64,000 nt of DNA from assembly GCA_000719025.1 (NCBI GenBank), contig JODP01000006.1, positions 62,001-126,000 of the forward strand, given 5' to 3'. This stretch comes from Kineosporia aurantiaca JCM 3230 (lineage in GTDB: Bacteria; Actinomycetota; Actinomycetes; Actinomycetales; Kineosporiaceae). This document shows positions 52,021 through 61,139 of the stretch, piece after piece. Made by a program: the position numbers and the translations under genes. A model generated the notes under the pieces. The model worked only from the letters and a program-made list of their open reading frames with translations. It did not search any database and was not told where the DNA came from. How positions within the stretch are numbered: the stretch's first letter is position 1; the number at the start of each line of letters is the position of its first letter.

Positions 52021-53706
52021 TCAGGTTCTGGCGGTCAGACCGGAAAGGTTGCGCCGGGCCTCGTCCATCTGCGCCTGGGTGAGCAGTTGGATCTTGGCCT
52101 CGACCTTGATCTCCTTGCGGCTGGTTGGCTCGAGGGCCGTCACCTGGACCAGCCCCTCGGAATTAACGTTGAAAAAGATGTCGATGGGTGAGTTCGCGGG
52201 CAGGTCAAACGGGCGCAGGTCGCAGATGTCGCCGTGCTTGAGCAGGGTATTCTCCTGGACATCCCGCCCGGCCGACTCGCCGGCCTGTTCCCAAATCTCG
52301 ATCCGGATGACGTCCTGATTGGCGCTCACTGTGCCGGCCTTGAACGCCGGTGACGTGTGCGGGACCGGCGTCTGAGCCTCGACCAGATGCTGCACGTAGG
52401 CGTGCTCTTCGGGGTTCTGCTCCCAGTCAGGCGAGCTCATGTCGACGAGCTTGATGCCCACGGCCTTGGGCAACACGTTGCTTACCGTGCGTTCAGCCAG
52501 CTTCAAGGCGGCCTCGGGTAGCAACCCCCCGACAACCTCACGCACTTTCTCCTCCTGGAGGGGGGTAAGGGATTCCACGGGGAGCGGCAGATTTTCGGTG
52601 CTGTCGTGGTCGGGAAGAATGATGTCGCGCACGGCCAGGCCGGCAGCGTAGAGAGCGGCTCCCTTGGCTACCGCCAAGTCGGGGTCGGCGAGCTTTGCCT
52701 CGCGTCCCAGCGCGGTGCTGACCGCCGCTCGAACAGCCGGCATGTGAGAGGAACCACCCACCAGAAGCACACTGCTGAGCTGGTCCTTCACCCCGGGGTG
52801 CAGTCGCTCGGCCTCCTCCAGCGTGCGCTGCATGACATCAACGGTCTGCTCGAGCAGGTGAGCGGTCAACCCCTCGAACTGCTCCCGGGTCACCGTGATC
52901 TTGGCCGAGCCCCCCGAGTGCCGCACGATGGCAGCCCGCGAAGACGCCGAGCTCAGAGCCTTCTTGACCTTTTCGGCATCGTTCCACGCGGCCTGCGTCA
53001 CGAACTCGTCGTCGCGCAGCGCATCGTCGCCGGCCTCCTTCACCGCCTCGTCGAGAAGGTGATTGAAAAGAACCTCGTCCCAGTTGGCACCTCCTAACTG
53101 ATGGTTCCCCCCGACCGCCAGAACTTCGATCGAGGTCTTCCCGATCCGCATGATCGTGACGTCGAACGTGCCTCCACCCAGGTCGTAGACCAGGACGGTC
53201 TCGTCGGCGGCGCCTTCACCGAGGCCGTAGGCAAAAGCTGCGGCCACCGGTTCGGGGACGATCGCGGCCACCTTGAGCTCGGCCAGCTCACCGGCCTGAC
53301 GAGTCGCCTCCTTCTCCAGCATGCCGAAGTAGGCAGGCACGGTGATCACTACCGACGAGATGTCGAACCCTGCTCGCTGGATGTCACCGGCGAGTGCCTC
53401 GAGGATCAGTGAGGAGATAGCTGGCGCCGAGTAGTTCCTGTCGTGGAACACCCGGTTGTAATCGCGGTTTCCCATCTCCCGCTTGATCAGCGAGACCACG
53501 TCGGCAGGCGACACCACGGCCGTCTCCTTGGCCGCCTGCCCCACCACCACGTGCGCATCGCTCTCGAAGTGCACGACCGATGGGGTGACCTGCTCGCCGT
53601 AACCGTTGGGTAAGACCGTTGGCCGCCCGGTCTCGTCGACGTAGGCAATGACCGAGTACGTCGTCCCCAGATCAATCCCGAAAACGCCATGTCTCGACTC
53701 ACTCAT
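52021..53706 (-). CDS. Hsp70-family protein no. 1
   Basis: 561 residues from the ATG at 53706 with AGGAGGAG upstream. FGIDLGTTYSVIAYVDE, LVYDLGGGTFDVTIM and SVLLVGGSSHMPAVRAAV are the three nucleotide-binding motifs. The substrate-binding beta domain is present (LPKAVGIKLVDMSS, VEAQTPVPH, EIWEQAGE). The C-terminal lid is shortened compared with DnaK. The gene overlaps the GrpE-like gene by 8 nt, mirroring grpE-dnaK order. Together with Hsp70 no. 2 it gives the operon two specialised Hsp70s with one exchange factor. Confidence 0.88.
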   Translation of the reverse strand: MSESRHGVFGIDLGTTYSVIAYVDETGRPTVLPNGYGEQVTPSVVHFESDAHVVVGQAAKETAVVSPADVVSLIKREMGNRDYNRVFHDRNYSAPAISSLILEALAGDIQRAGFDISSVVITVPAYFGMLEKEATRQAGELAELKVAAIVPEPVAAAFAYGLGEGAADETVLVYDLGGGTFDVTIMRIGKTSIEVLAVGGNHQLGGANWDEVLFNHLLDEAVKEAGDDALRDDEFVTQAAWNDAEKVKKALSSASSRAAIVRHSGGSAKITVTREQFEGLTAHLLEQTVDVMQRTLEEAERLHPGVKDQLSSVLLVGGSSHMPAVRAAVSTALGREAKLADPDLAVAKGAALYAAGLAVRDIILPDHDSTENLPLPVESLTPLQEEKVREVVGGLLPEAALKLAERTVSNVLPKAVGIKLVDMSSPDWEQNPEEHAYVQHLVEAQTPVPHTSPAFKAGTVSANQDVIRIEIWEQAGESAGRDVQENTLLKHGDICDLRPFDLPANSPIDIFFNVNSEGLVQVTALEPTSRKEIKVEAKIQLLTQAQMDEARRNLSGLTART

Positions 53707-54505
53707 CAGACAACTCCTCCTGTTCACGCGTCATGCGTTCCGGTACTGGTGTTTCGAAGCCGGGGTAACCGGGTGGGCCGGAGATGCTCACGAAGACGAC
53801 CACTTCGCTGGGTGACAACGGCAGACCGGTCTCCAAATCCAAGTACCCGTCCCGCCGGACCGAGGCCACCTGGCCGACCGCGTCTGCCTGGTCCGTCTCC
53901 TGCCGTCCGACGGGCCGGTGAGTGCGTGACTCGAACTGATCACCTGGTTGCGGCCGGTAGGAAGTAATCCCGTAGTCGGCCAGCGCGATCTCGAGCGAGT
54001 CCGCGAAACTCAGCAGCAGCCGACTGGCCGCAGCTACATCGAACGTGGCTGGTAGTTGACCGGCCTGGCGGATCAGATCGTCGCGAACCCGGGCCACTTC
54101 GGTCAGGAGTGGACGAAGCACCGAACGGCGCTCGCCCTGTCTCAGCACCTGCAGCTCTTCGTGCATACGACCAATCAGCTCCTCGCGCTGCTCGGCGCGA
54201 GCGTGGTAGCGGCTGCTGACGTCAACCAACTGATCCAGCACGATGGTCATGCGCTCGAGCTGGGCAGCGCTCGCCGTCTCTGCCCCAAGCTCAGCGGGAG
54301 CTGCGGCCTGACCGAAAGGGGACTCGGCATGATCGATCACGAGGTCATCGGGGTTCATTCTCGGCACATCTGCTGCTGGTACCGGTGGGCAGACATCCAC
54401 CTGCGCAGGCGTGTTCGACTCGTCTTCCGACTTGGGCAGGGGGGTGGTCACGGCCAAGACCTCGATCTGATTTTCAGCCGGGGGCAAGAGGGGATCGTGG
54501 GCCAT
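53699..54505 (-). CDS. GrpE-like nucleotide exchange factor
   Basis: 268 residues from the ATG at 54505 (AAAGGA upstream); the longer frame to 54934 has no support. After an acidic, Pro-rich N-terminus comes a long helix (LERMTIVLDQLVDVSSRYHARAEQREELIGRMHEELQVL), then LRPLLTEVARVRDDLIR and LLLSFADSLEIALADYGITSYRPQPGDQFESRTH. That last stretch is the GrpE pattern (L-x-G-V--y-P--G--FDP--HEA). The C-terminal beta wing has GYLDLETGLPLSPSEVVVFVS. It is placed directly before Hsp70 no. 1 and presumably serves it and perhaps Hsp70 no. 2. Confidence 0.78.
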   Translation of the reverse strand: MAHDPLLPPAENQIEVLAVTTPLPKSEDESNTPAQVDVCPPVPAADVPRMNPDDLVIDHAESPFGQAAAPAELGAETASAAQLERMTIVLDQLVDVSSRYHARAEQREELIGRMHEELQVLRQGERRSVLRPLLTEVARVRDDLIRQAGQLPATFDVAAASRLLLSFADSLEIALADYGITSYRPQPGDQFESRTHRPVGRQETDQADAVGQVASVRRDGYLDLETGLPLSPSEVVVFVSISGPPGYPGFETPVPERMTREQEELSDE

Positions 54506-54602
54506 GAAGGATCCTTTACGGACGTGGTACAGGTCGGGGAGACGACGGGGGCTGGCGAACAGGCAGCATCGGATTGGGCGAGGTTGCTCCCTTCGCACCG
54601 GC

Positions 54603-55103
54603 TCAGCGCTTGTCCGGCGCTCGAGCCAGGCGTTTGGCAATGCAACGATCAGACGCCAGTCCGGCAGCTTGGCACCAAGCCCGCGCCTTCCCTGCACTCT
54701 TGTAACCTTTCGGCCCGATAGAGACGTAGGCGTCGGGGCCATCAAAGTCATAATCGGTCGAGCGCAGAAGCAGAGCGCCGAACCTCTTACTGGCAGTCCG
54801 GTAATCCAGGAGGACGGAAGCTGGCAGAAGAGCCGGGAAGCGCGCCTCCTTCGACCGATCGGCCAGTAACTGCGGCACCCACGTCCCGACCGACTTCCTC
54901 GCCTGGAGGCGACCGGTGGTGGCGGCCAGCTCAAGCACTAGCCGCGCATCCTGCGAAGACAGCCCGCCCGGGGTCTGATTGTGTTTCTCGATCGCGCGCA
55001 GCACTCCGAACGACGCCAATGCGACGACCATGCAGATGGCGACAGCGGCCAGGAACTTCTGAGGATCGATGCTTCTTTCCGCAGGGGGATCGGGACTCTG
55101 CAT
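54603..55103 (-). CDS. Small membrane protein, first gene of the GTPase-chaperone operon
   Basis: 166 residues from the ATG at 55103; the frame extends to a TTG at 55142. One membrane helix (FLAAVAICMVVALASFGVL) lies near the N-terminus. The rest (DARLVLELAATTGRLQ, LLDYRTASKRFGALLLRSTDYDFDGPDAYVSIGPKGYKS) should be extracytoplasmic. Cysteines occur in WCQAAGLASDRC. It lies 97 nt before the GrpE-like gene. I recognise no family. It could be a surface sensor or an anchor for the complex. Confidence 0.6.
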   Translation of the reverse strand: MQSPDPPAERSIDPQKFLAAVAICMVVALASFGVLRAIEKHNQTPGGLSSQDARLVLELAATTGRLQARKSVGTWVPQLLADRSKEARFPALLPASVLLDYRTASKRFGALLLRSTDYDFDGPDAYVSIGPKGYKSAGKARAWCQAAGLASDRCIAKRLARAPDKR

Positions 55104-55544
55104 GGAATAAAGGCTAGATGAAAATCTGGGGTCGAGCACCAAAGCTTACGAACTGCAAGACGAAAACATGACAAATTGCAGCACTGCAGGCTTTGTGGAC
55201 CGATGGAAGACACCAATGAATCGTTTGGTGAGTGCCACCGGCGCGTGCCAAGAATGGAGTGCATGTTCTGGTGCCGACGATAAAATTTGGGATTTTGAAG
55301 AAATCTGTTAACTACCATGCAGTAAACGTCTAAGCTCGACAGCAGTACATGAGTGCTATGCGCCGGGGCCCAGGGAAGGCCCCTCGTCGAGGCGTAGGAG
55401 ACCGGATCGGCCGGCAGCGGGCCGTGGCATCATCGCCGCTCGGGTTGCCCATGGTGCCGAGAGACCCCACGGGTTTACGCCTATGTCCAACTCCGACTTT
55501 CGGACCTTGGACACGGATGGCCAGAGTCAGGAGGTGATGCCGAC
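55104..55544. promoter_or_regulatory. AT-rich divergent promoter region of the two large operons
   Basis: This 440-bp gap separates the leftward GTPase-chaperone operon from the rightward HerA-RNase operon. 55140-55340 is unusually AT-rich for the window (for example ATAAAATTTGGGATTTTG), as expected for promoters or a silencer-bound region. AGGAGGT at about 55532 serves the gene at 55545. I cannot assign exact -35/-10 boxes. Confidence 0.5.
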
Positions 55545-57587
55545 ATGGACCGACGTGACCTGGCGCTTTTGAGCGAGCATCTCTTCCAGCCAGGTGAGCG
55601 CTGGGGATGGCAGTACGCGGATCCGGGTCCCTTGCAGCGGTTGCCTGAGGCTGAACCTCGGATGAAGGAACCTCCGGTGCCGAACGGAGAGAAGGTCGAT
55701 CCCCGACCGCTGATCAGTGCCTACCGAATCCGCTGGTTTCTGGTGATGGCCGTCCTGTTTATGATCGGGTCGAGCTTCGAGCATGCCCAGCTCTTCACGG
55801 CGCTTGCGTGTCTGGTGCTGTTGGCGTTCATTCCATGGAACTGGGTTCTCAACCGTGTGAGTATGGCCTCAGAAAATTGGAGATATCGTCGCCTTCGGGC
55901 TGAGCGGGTTGCTGAGCACGAGAGCGAGTGCTTGGAGTGGCGGCAAAAAAACATTGATTTCGATCGGACCGAGTATGTTCGATGGGTAAATATGGACTTG
56001 TGGTATCCACTCAAGCTGCACGGAAATCACACGCGCGTCGACGTGATCGGCGGTCAGAAATCTGAGTGGACGGCCTTTCTGGCCGTCACATGCTCGGGGG
56101 CCCTGGCCGTTGGACGGCGCGTCCTGATCATTGACATGAGCGAAGGCGACGTTGCAGGTCCTCTCGTCGCGATGGCTCGCAACCGCGAGATACCGACCCA
56201 GGTCCAGTCCTTCCCGGTGGACCTGGAAGAAGCTCAACTGCTTGAAGGACTCACAGCAGACCAAGTAGCACGCATGATCGCCGGCCTGCTGGACGACATG
56301 CGTCCTGCTCACGACGCGCAGATGCGATTGATGGACGTCGACATTCTTGAACTCGTCACCGAAGCCCTGACGGACCGGCCTATCACGTTCCGCCGGATCC
56401 ATGCGGGATTGACGATCCTGGACCGGGGGGAGCACTCCCGGGATCTCTTGACCGATGACGAGGTGGAGCGACTGTTCGACGCGGCTGAGCGTATCGACGG
56501 CGAGAGCATGCGTGCCGAACTGCGTTTTGCACGCTCCACCATCAAGCATCTGGCCCAGTCCCCGATTGGCCCGAAAACATCACGTGCAGGAGGACCTTGG
56601 ACGGCCAATGGCCTCTGGGTGATCAAGACCAGCAAGGATGATCACTGGGACAGGGAGCTGGTCGATCAACTCGTGGTCCAGTCCCTGCTGCTTCAGGTGC
56701 ACAAACTGTCTGCTCAAAAACGTTCAGGCATCGTTGTCGTCGCCGGCGTCGACCATCTGTCCCTGAAGACGCTGGACACGCTCACTGAGAGAGCCTCACG
56801 TGCAGGGTTACTGCTGATCTTCATGTTCAAGGACCTGCGCGACCAGGCCAAGCAGCTGATCGGCACCTCGGCCAGCGCGACCATTATCATGAAACTCGGC
56901 AACACCGAACAGGCCTCGGACGCAGCCGATTACATCGGCCGGGACTACAAATTCCTTGTCACGGCAACGACCGAAGAGCACGGACAAAGCGACGAGACCA
57001 ATGAGTCCGAGAGTCGCGGTACGAACAGCTCGCAAGCAGACACGCGAGGCCAATCACACAGTCGCACTGCCCACCACTGGCTCGACTCAAGTCGCTGGTT
57101 CGAGTGGCCCACGTTCACCAGGGGGCACGAGAACAGCCAGACCCTCACGATGGGGGAGTCCCGTGACTTCTCCCAGGGTCGGTCACAGAGCATCAGTACC
57201 AGCGCCGGGCAGACTGTTTCACGGGTCTACGAACTCACTGTCGAGCCCACCAATATCCAGCACATGGAGCCCATGACCTTCCTTCTGGTCGAAGGCACTC
57301 GCGGAAAGCCTCGAGTCTTGGCTGGCACCATCAATCCTCATATCGCCCTCTACCCCCGCGTCAGCATTCACGAACTGGGGCAACCGGAGCAAAGGAAACT
57401 GCCTGGGCAAAGCGGCCCGGAAATGCCTCCGAACCCCGACTGGACGATTGACGTGGAAGGAAAGTCGAAGCCGAGGCCGTCGAGACCACGCGTGGTGAAT
57501 TTTCCCAACTCAGAACAACAGTCGGCGTGGCGCGTGGATTCCCAGGCTGACGGGTCACCACAGCGCCCTGGGGGGTGGAAGAAATGA
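55545..57587 (+). CDS. Membrane protein upstream of the HerA-like ATPase
   Basis: 680 residues from an ATG with AGGAGGT 8 nt upstream. Two membrane helices lie near residues 62-105 (FLVMAVLFMIGSS and LFTALACLVLLAFIPWNWVL), followed by a charged helix. The cytoplasmic part resembles a P-loop-less NTPase fold: TRVDVIGGQKSEWTAFLAVTCSGALA, VLIIDMSEGDVAGPL, GIVVVAGVDHLSLKTLDTLTERA, LLLIFMFKDLRDQA and ATIIMKLGN. Walker A appears lost (GGQKSEWTA). A Ser/Gln/Thr-rich linker and a beta C-terminus (MTFLLVEGTRGKPRVLAGT) follow. It overlaps the ATPase gene by 4 nt (ATGA), so the two are probably complex partners at the membrane. Confidence 0.72.
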   Translation: MDRRDLALLSEHLFQPGERWGWQYADPGPLQRLPEAEPRMKEPPVPNGEKVDPRPLISAYRIRWFLVMAVLFMIGSSFEHAQLFTALACLVLLAFIPWNWVLNRVSMASENWRYRRLRAERVAEHESECLEWRQKNIDFDRTEYVRWVNMDLWYPLKLHGNHTRVDVIGGQKSEWTAFLAVTCSGALAVGRRVLIIDMSEGDVAGPLVAMARNREIPTQVQSFPVDLEEAQLLEGLTADQVARMIAGLLDDMRPAHDAQMRLMDVDILELVTEALTDRPITFRRIHAGLTILDRGEHSRDLLTDDEVERLFDAAERIDGESMRAELRFARSTIKHLAQSPIGPKTSRAGGPWTANGLWVIKTSKDDHWDRELVDQLVVQSLLLQVHKLSAQKRSGIVVVAGVDHLSLKTLDTLTERASRAGLLLIFMFKDLRDQAKQLIGTSASATIIMKLGNTEQASDAADYIGRDYKFLVTATTEEHGQSDETNESESRGTNSSQADTRGQSHSRTAHHWLDSSRWFEWPTFTRGHENSQTLTMGESRDFSQGRSQSISTSAGQTVSRVYELTVEPTNIQHMEPMTFLLVEGTRGKPRVLAGTINPHIALYPRVSIHELGQPEQRKLPGQSGPEMPPNPDWTIDVEGKSKPRPSRPRVVNFPNSEQQSAWRVDSQADGSPQRPGGWKK

Positions 57588-60500
57588 CGTCAATCGCGGA
57601 TCTGGAATGGGTACGCATCGTCGAGGCCCCTCGTCTTGACGAAGTTCCTGATCCACGCCGATGGATGACAACTAGCGTCACGGCTGCAGTCATCGGCACA
57701 CACGCCCGCCTGTTGTCTACCTCGGACTCAGGGATCTTCGCGGCAGCCTGGCTGAGGCCCGGTCCGCACGAACCGATCCAGTTCCTGGTAGGAGCTCGGC
57801 CGAGTCTGTCGATCACTCGGCCGGAAGCAGCGTTGGACGGCAAGATCCCGATCCTCTTTCCGCCTGGCGCTCGCGCCACGCGCCGGTCCTCGCATGAGGT
57901 CTACAGCCAGCTGGAAGCCCTGACCTGGGTTCCCTGCTTGGAGCTTCCTGACCTGGGGCCGAGAACACAGCCTGATGAGGATGTCCAGAGCGCCTCAGCG
58001 AGCACAAACAAACCCGCGGGTATAGATGAATACATCATTCACTTGAACAAATCCTTCGGGTGGCTGATCGTTGCCGAACCACTAGGCCCGGATGATTTGC
58101 TGAAGCACCGCAGAGCCGCAGACCAGGTGGTCTCCAGGTATCGCGATAAGGGGAACTCCGAGGCCCGCCAGATCGAGGTACAGCAAAATCAGCAGCGGGT
58201 CCACGAGTTGACTCGCGCGCAAAGCGAAGGACTTTGGAGTGTCAAGGTTCTCAGCGGCGGCCAGGACGCACCCACCGCTTATGAGTCAGCCGCTCTCTTG
58301 TGTAGCGCTGTCGATCTTGGGACCGCTGGGCACGCTCTGATGCCTTCCCGAACTCCCGGTGCGCTCACGTCGACCCTTGCTATGAAGGTCGAGCCTGTCC
58401 CTGAAAAGTCAATTGGATCGTCACCCTTTCGAACATCTTCCAGTGTTCTCGCAGCCCTCGTGCGTCCGCCGGTACGGGAAATTCCGGGCATCCGAATGGT
58501 TGCGCCTCACCGATTCGACGTTACACCCACCTTACCTGCGAGCTCCTCAACCGGTTCTGTCGCCGCCAGCAACGCTGAGCCGCATACGGAGTGCAGCCGA
58601 CCACATGTTCCTCTTGGTGATGTTCTTGATGAGACCCTCTCACCCGTTGGTAGTTTCGTCGTCAGCCACGAGACTCTCAACCGTCATACGTTCATCTGCG
58701 GCGCAACAGGATCGGGTAAATCTCAGACCGCTCGACACCTTCTCGAGACCCTGGCGCGGCAACAACCACCCATTCCTTGGTTGGCAATCGAGCCAGCCAA
58801 GGCTGAGTATGCGGCTATGGCTCTGCGCCTGCCCGATTGTGCACCGATCCTGCGCTTGCAACCAGGAGCCCGCGCAGATCGCAGCGTCCCGGCGGTTTCT
58901 TTGAATCCATTCGAGCCCGAACCGGGCTTCAATTTGCAAAGCCACGCTGATCTTGTCCGAGCCTTATTTGTGGCTGCTTTCGAGGCTGACGAACCATTTC
59001 CACAGGTCCTCTCCGAGGCAATGGCAGAGTGCTACACCAGCGCCGGCTGGGATCTGGCGAGCGGAGACCCATGGCCCGAGTACAAGCCCAAATTTTACGT
59101 CGATGATCCTGATGAACCCCGTAGACCAAGGTATCCGACACTTCGCGAGTTTCAGTCCGCTGCCCGACAGGTCGTTCAACGAATCGGTTACGGCCCTGAA
59201 GTTGCAGCCAATGTCAAGGGTTTCGTCGACGTTCGCATCGGAAGTCTTAGGCAAGGTACGCCCGGTCGTTTTTTCGAGGGTGGCCATCCTCTTGATCTGC
59301 CAGCCCTTCTACGCCGCAACGTTGTGCTAGAGCTCGATTCGGTCACTGATGACCAAGAAAAGGCCTTCGTCATCGGTATCGTCGTGATCCGAATAGTCGA
59401 GCATCTACGCGTAAACAGAAAAAATGCGCCTGGGCTTCAACACATTTTACTCATCGAGGAAGCGCACCGTCTTCTCAAGCGTGTAAGCGAAGGACCAGCA
59501 GCCGCGTCCGTTGATTTGTTCGCGTCAATGCTTGCGGAGATACGTGCTTACGGCGAAGGAGTGGTCGTCGTAGAGCAGATACCAAGCAAGATCTTCCCGG
59601 ACGTCATCAAGAACACTGCGCTCAAGGTCATGCATCGTTTGCCAGCTCTCGACGACCGAGAGGTCGTTGGTGGAACCATGAATCTCACGCCTGAGGGCTC
59701 ACAAGCTGTTGTGAGTCTTACCCCGGGTCTCGCAGTCGCGAGCGTCGATGGCGACGATCGGCCACTCTTAATTCGTATTCCTGGCGGAATAGAACGCGAA
59801 GGGGACGGGCGTCCTGATGCTCATCTGGTGACCATGCCAGCGCTCTTGGGAAGGCGAAGCTTACTTTGTGGAAAGGAATGCCAGTTAGTCGCTTGCGATT
59901 CCGAAATTTTAGCCAAGGCTTCGAGGATTGCGCGAACATCGCCAGCCTTGGTGATCTATGGAGAGCTGGTGGCTCTATCGCTGATACTTAACCTTGCACC
60001 GCCTAAGCCAACAGCCAAGGTGTTTCTGGGATGGCCAAAAAGTTCGCGCGAAATAGACTGCATGCTTGCAATTATTGCTGATCGTTCAGCTGAGGCCAGG
60101 CGCGCGTATCTCCAGATCTGGATCGATGCCGATGATTTTGCCTACGGGCTTTATGCGCGTTTGGCAGAGCTTTTGGTGGGCCGGCAGGTTGACCTTGGGG
60201 ACGTCAGACGCTTTCAAGCTGGCCCCTCGAGATGGGCGGACATCGAACTAGTCCTTAAGGCAAAAGTCGAGGCTCAGGCCGGGGGCAAGACCGAGGGGGT
60301 GACGTCGAGTGCTGAGGAACTCGCAGAATGGAACCGAAGGGGTTGTTACGTCGTGGAGGGGACACCTGCCGAACAGCTCGCACAGATACACGGGGGAGTG
60401 ATTTTCGCTTTCACTCAACAGGCTGCCTATCTAGGCGATGTACAGGTCAGTGGACTTTACGCGGCTGTGCGGCAAGCCACACGGGAAGTGACGCTAAACT

Positions 60501-60595
60501 CGGTGCAACGAGCACTGGTCGACGCTTGTGGTCAGGCGGACAGCTCTACCTATGCACGCTGGCTGGTAGGGCTGACCAGCACTAGGGACCAGTAA
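57584..60595 (+). CDS. HerA/DUF87-like ATPase
   Basis: 1003 residues from the ATG at 57584 (4-nt overlap with the previous stop). The first ~370 residues carry no known motif. The ATPase has HTFICGATGSGKSQTARHLLETL (Walker A), WLAIEPAKAEYA, VLELDSV, HILLIEEAHRLLK (Walker B) and AEIRAYGEGVVVVEQIPSKI with KNTALKVMHRLPALDDREVVGG, the conserved stretch of HerA/VirB4/FtsK-related DNA or protein pumps. A C-terminal ~250-residue helical domain follows. HerA-like ATPases partner with nucleases or toxins in defence. Here the next two genes are an RNase and its inhibitor, 1 nt and about 540 nt downstream. GC is lower than in the upstream operon. Confidence 0.82.
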   Translation: MTSIADLEWVRIVEAPRLDEVPDPRRWMTTSVTAAVIGTHARLLSTSDSGIFAAAWLRPGPHEPIQFLVGARPSLSITRPEAALDGKIPILFPPGARATRRSSHEVYSQLEALTWVPCLELPDLGPRTQPDEDVQSASASTNKPAGIDEYIIHLNKSFGWLIVAEPLGPDDLLKHRRAADQVVSRYRDKGNSEARQIEVQQNQQRVHELTRAQSEGLWSVKVLSGGQDAPTAYESAALLCSAVDLGTAGHALMPSRTPGALTSTLAMKVEPVPEKSIGSSPFRTSSSVLAALVRPPVREIPGIRMVAPHRFDVTPTLPASSSTGSVAASNAEPHTECSRPHVPLGDVLDETLSPVGSFVVSHETLNRHTFICGATGSGKSQTARHLLETLARQQPPIPWLAIEPAKAEYAAMALRLPDCAPILRLQPGARADRSVPAVSLNPFEPEPGFNLQSHADLVRALFVAAFEADEPFPQVLSEAMAECYTSAGWDLASGDPWPEYKPKFYVDDPDEPRRPRYPTLREFQSAARQVVQRIGYGPEVAANVKGFVDVRIGSLRQGTPGRFFEGGHPLDLPALLRRNVVLELDSVTDDQEKAFVIGIVVIRIVEHLRVNRKNAPGLQHILLIEEAHRLLKRVSEGPAAASVDLFASMLAEIRAYGEGVVVVEQIPSKIFPDVIKNTALKVMHRLPALDDREVVGGTMNLTPEGSQAVVSLTPGLAVASVDGDDRPLLIRIPGGIEREGDGRPDAHLVTMPALLGRRSLLCGKECQLVACDSEILAKASRIARTSPALVIYGELVALSLILNLAPPKPTAKVFLGWPKSSREIDCMLAIIADRSAEARRAYLQIWIDADDFAYGLYARLAELLVGRQVDLGDVRRFQAGPSRWADIELVLKAKVEAQAGGKTEGVTSSAEELAEWNRRGCYVVEGTPAEQLAQIHGGVIFAFTQQAAYLGDVQVSGLYAAVRQATREVTLNSVQRALVDACGQADSSTYARWLVGLTSTRDQ

Positions 60596-60596
60596 A

Positions 60597-61139
60597 GTGA
60601 GCGGGAGAAGTGACACCAGCGCTCCGGTATCGACGTCCGGAGCGGATGCAGCAGGTGGGGGATCAGTAGACTCGCCGCAGGCCCCGTCCTCGGCCGACTC
60701 GCCGCAGGCCCCGTCCTCGGCCGACTCGCCGCAGGCCCCGTCCTCGGCCGACTCGCCGCAGGCGAATTTCGATCCGGCATCAAATACCGGTGGAGAGGGC
60801 AATAACAACGAAATTCCGTGGGGTCCCGAGCCAGGTGTTACCGGCCCATATGACAATGTTGACGATGTACGTGCAAATTCTGTGAATAAAAAACCGTCCT
60901 ACGGAGACCCAATGCAGAGGCCAGAGGTAGGAGATTATTGCGGGGGGTCAAAATATCGTAATGCAACGGAACCTCTGCTGCCTCGAACGGATTCCGAAGG
61001 TGGGGAAATCACCTACACCGAATACGATCTTGATCCCTACGATGGACTATCACGGAACGGGCGGCGCATGGTAGCCGGATCTGACGGATCTCGGTATTAT
61101 ACTGACAGTCACTACTCAAATTGGAGCCGCTTCCGATGA
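60597..61139 (+). CDS. Guanyl-specific RNase (microbial RNase/barnase type) with repeat linker
   Basis: 180 residues from a GTG one base after the ATPase stop. Residues 1-~60 are a disordered linker with three and a half copies of DSPQAPSSA. The C-terminal ~90 residues match the small microbial RNase fold (RNase Sa/N1/barnase-type): VGDYCGGSKYRNATEPLLPRTDS, then ITYTEYDLDPYDG, GRRMVAGSDGSRYYTDSHYSNWSRF. The Glu of TEYD, the Arg of GRRMV and the His of SHY are the expected catalytic residues. There is no signal peptide, so it stays inside or is moved by the HerA/membrane pair. Low GC. The next gene encodes a barstar-like inhibitor, overlapping by 4 nt. Confidence 0.78.
   Translation: MSGRSDTSAPVSTSGADAAGGGSVDSPQAPSSADSPQAPSSADSPQAPSSADSPQANFDPASNTGGEGNNNEIPWGPEPGVTGPYDNVDDVRANSVNKKPSYGDPMQRPEVGDYCGGSKYRNATEPLLPRTDSEGGEITYTEYDLDPYDGLSRNGRRMVAGSDGSRYYTDSHYSNWSRFR
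60669..60764 (+). repeat. 27-bp tandem repeat in the RNase linker
   Basis: Three identical 27-bp units at 60669-60695, 60696-60722 and 60723-60749, each starting GACTCGCCGCAGGCCCCG, plus a 15-bp partial unit. In frame they encode DSPQAPSSA. The exact identity indicates recent expansion, so the linker length probably varies between strains. Confidence 0.92.

Noticed and set aside
52021..53706. Housekeeping dnaK
   Set aside because: Two short, lid-less Hsp70s in a GTPase operon, with no dnaJ next to them; the lengths and context argue against the housekeeping gene.
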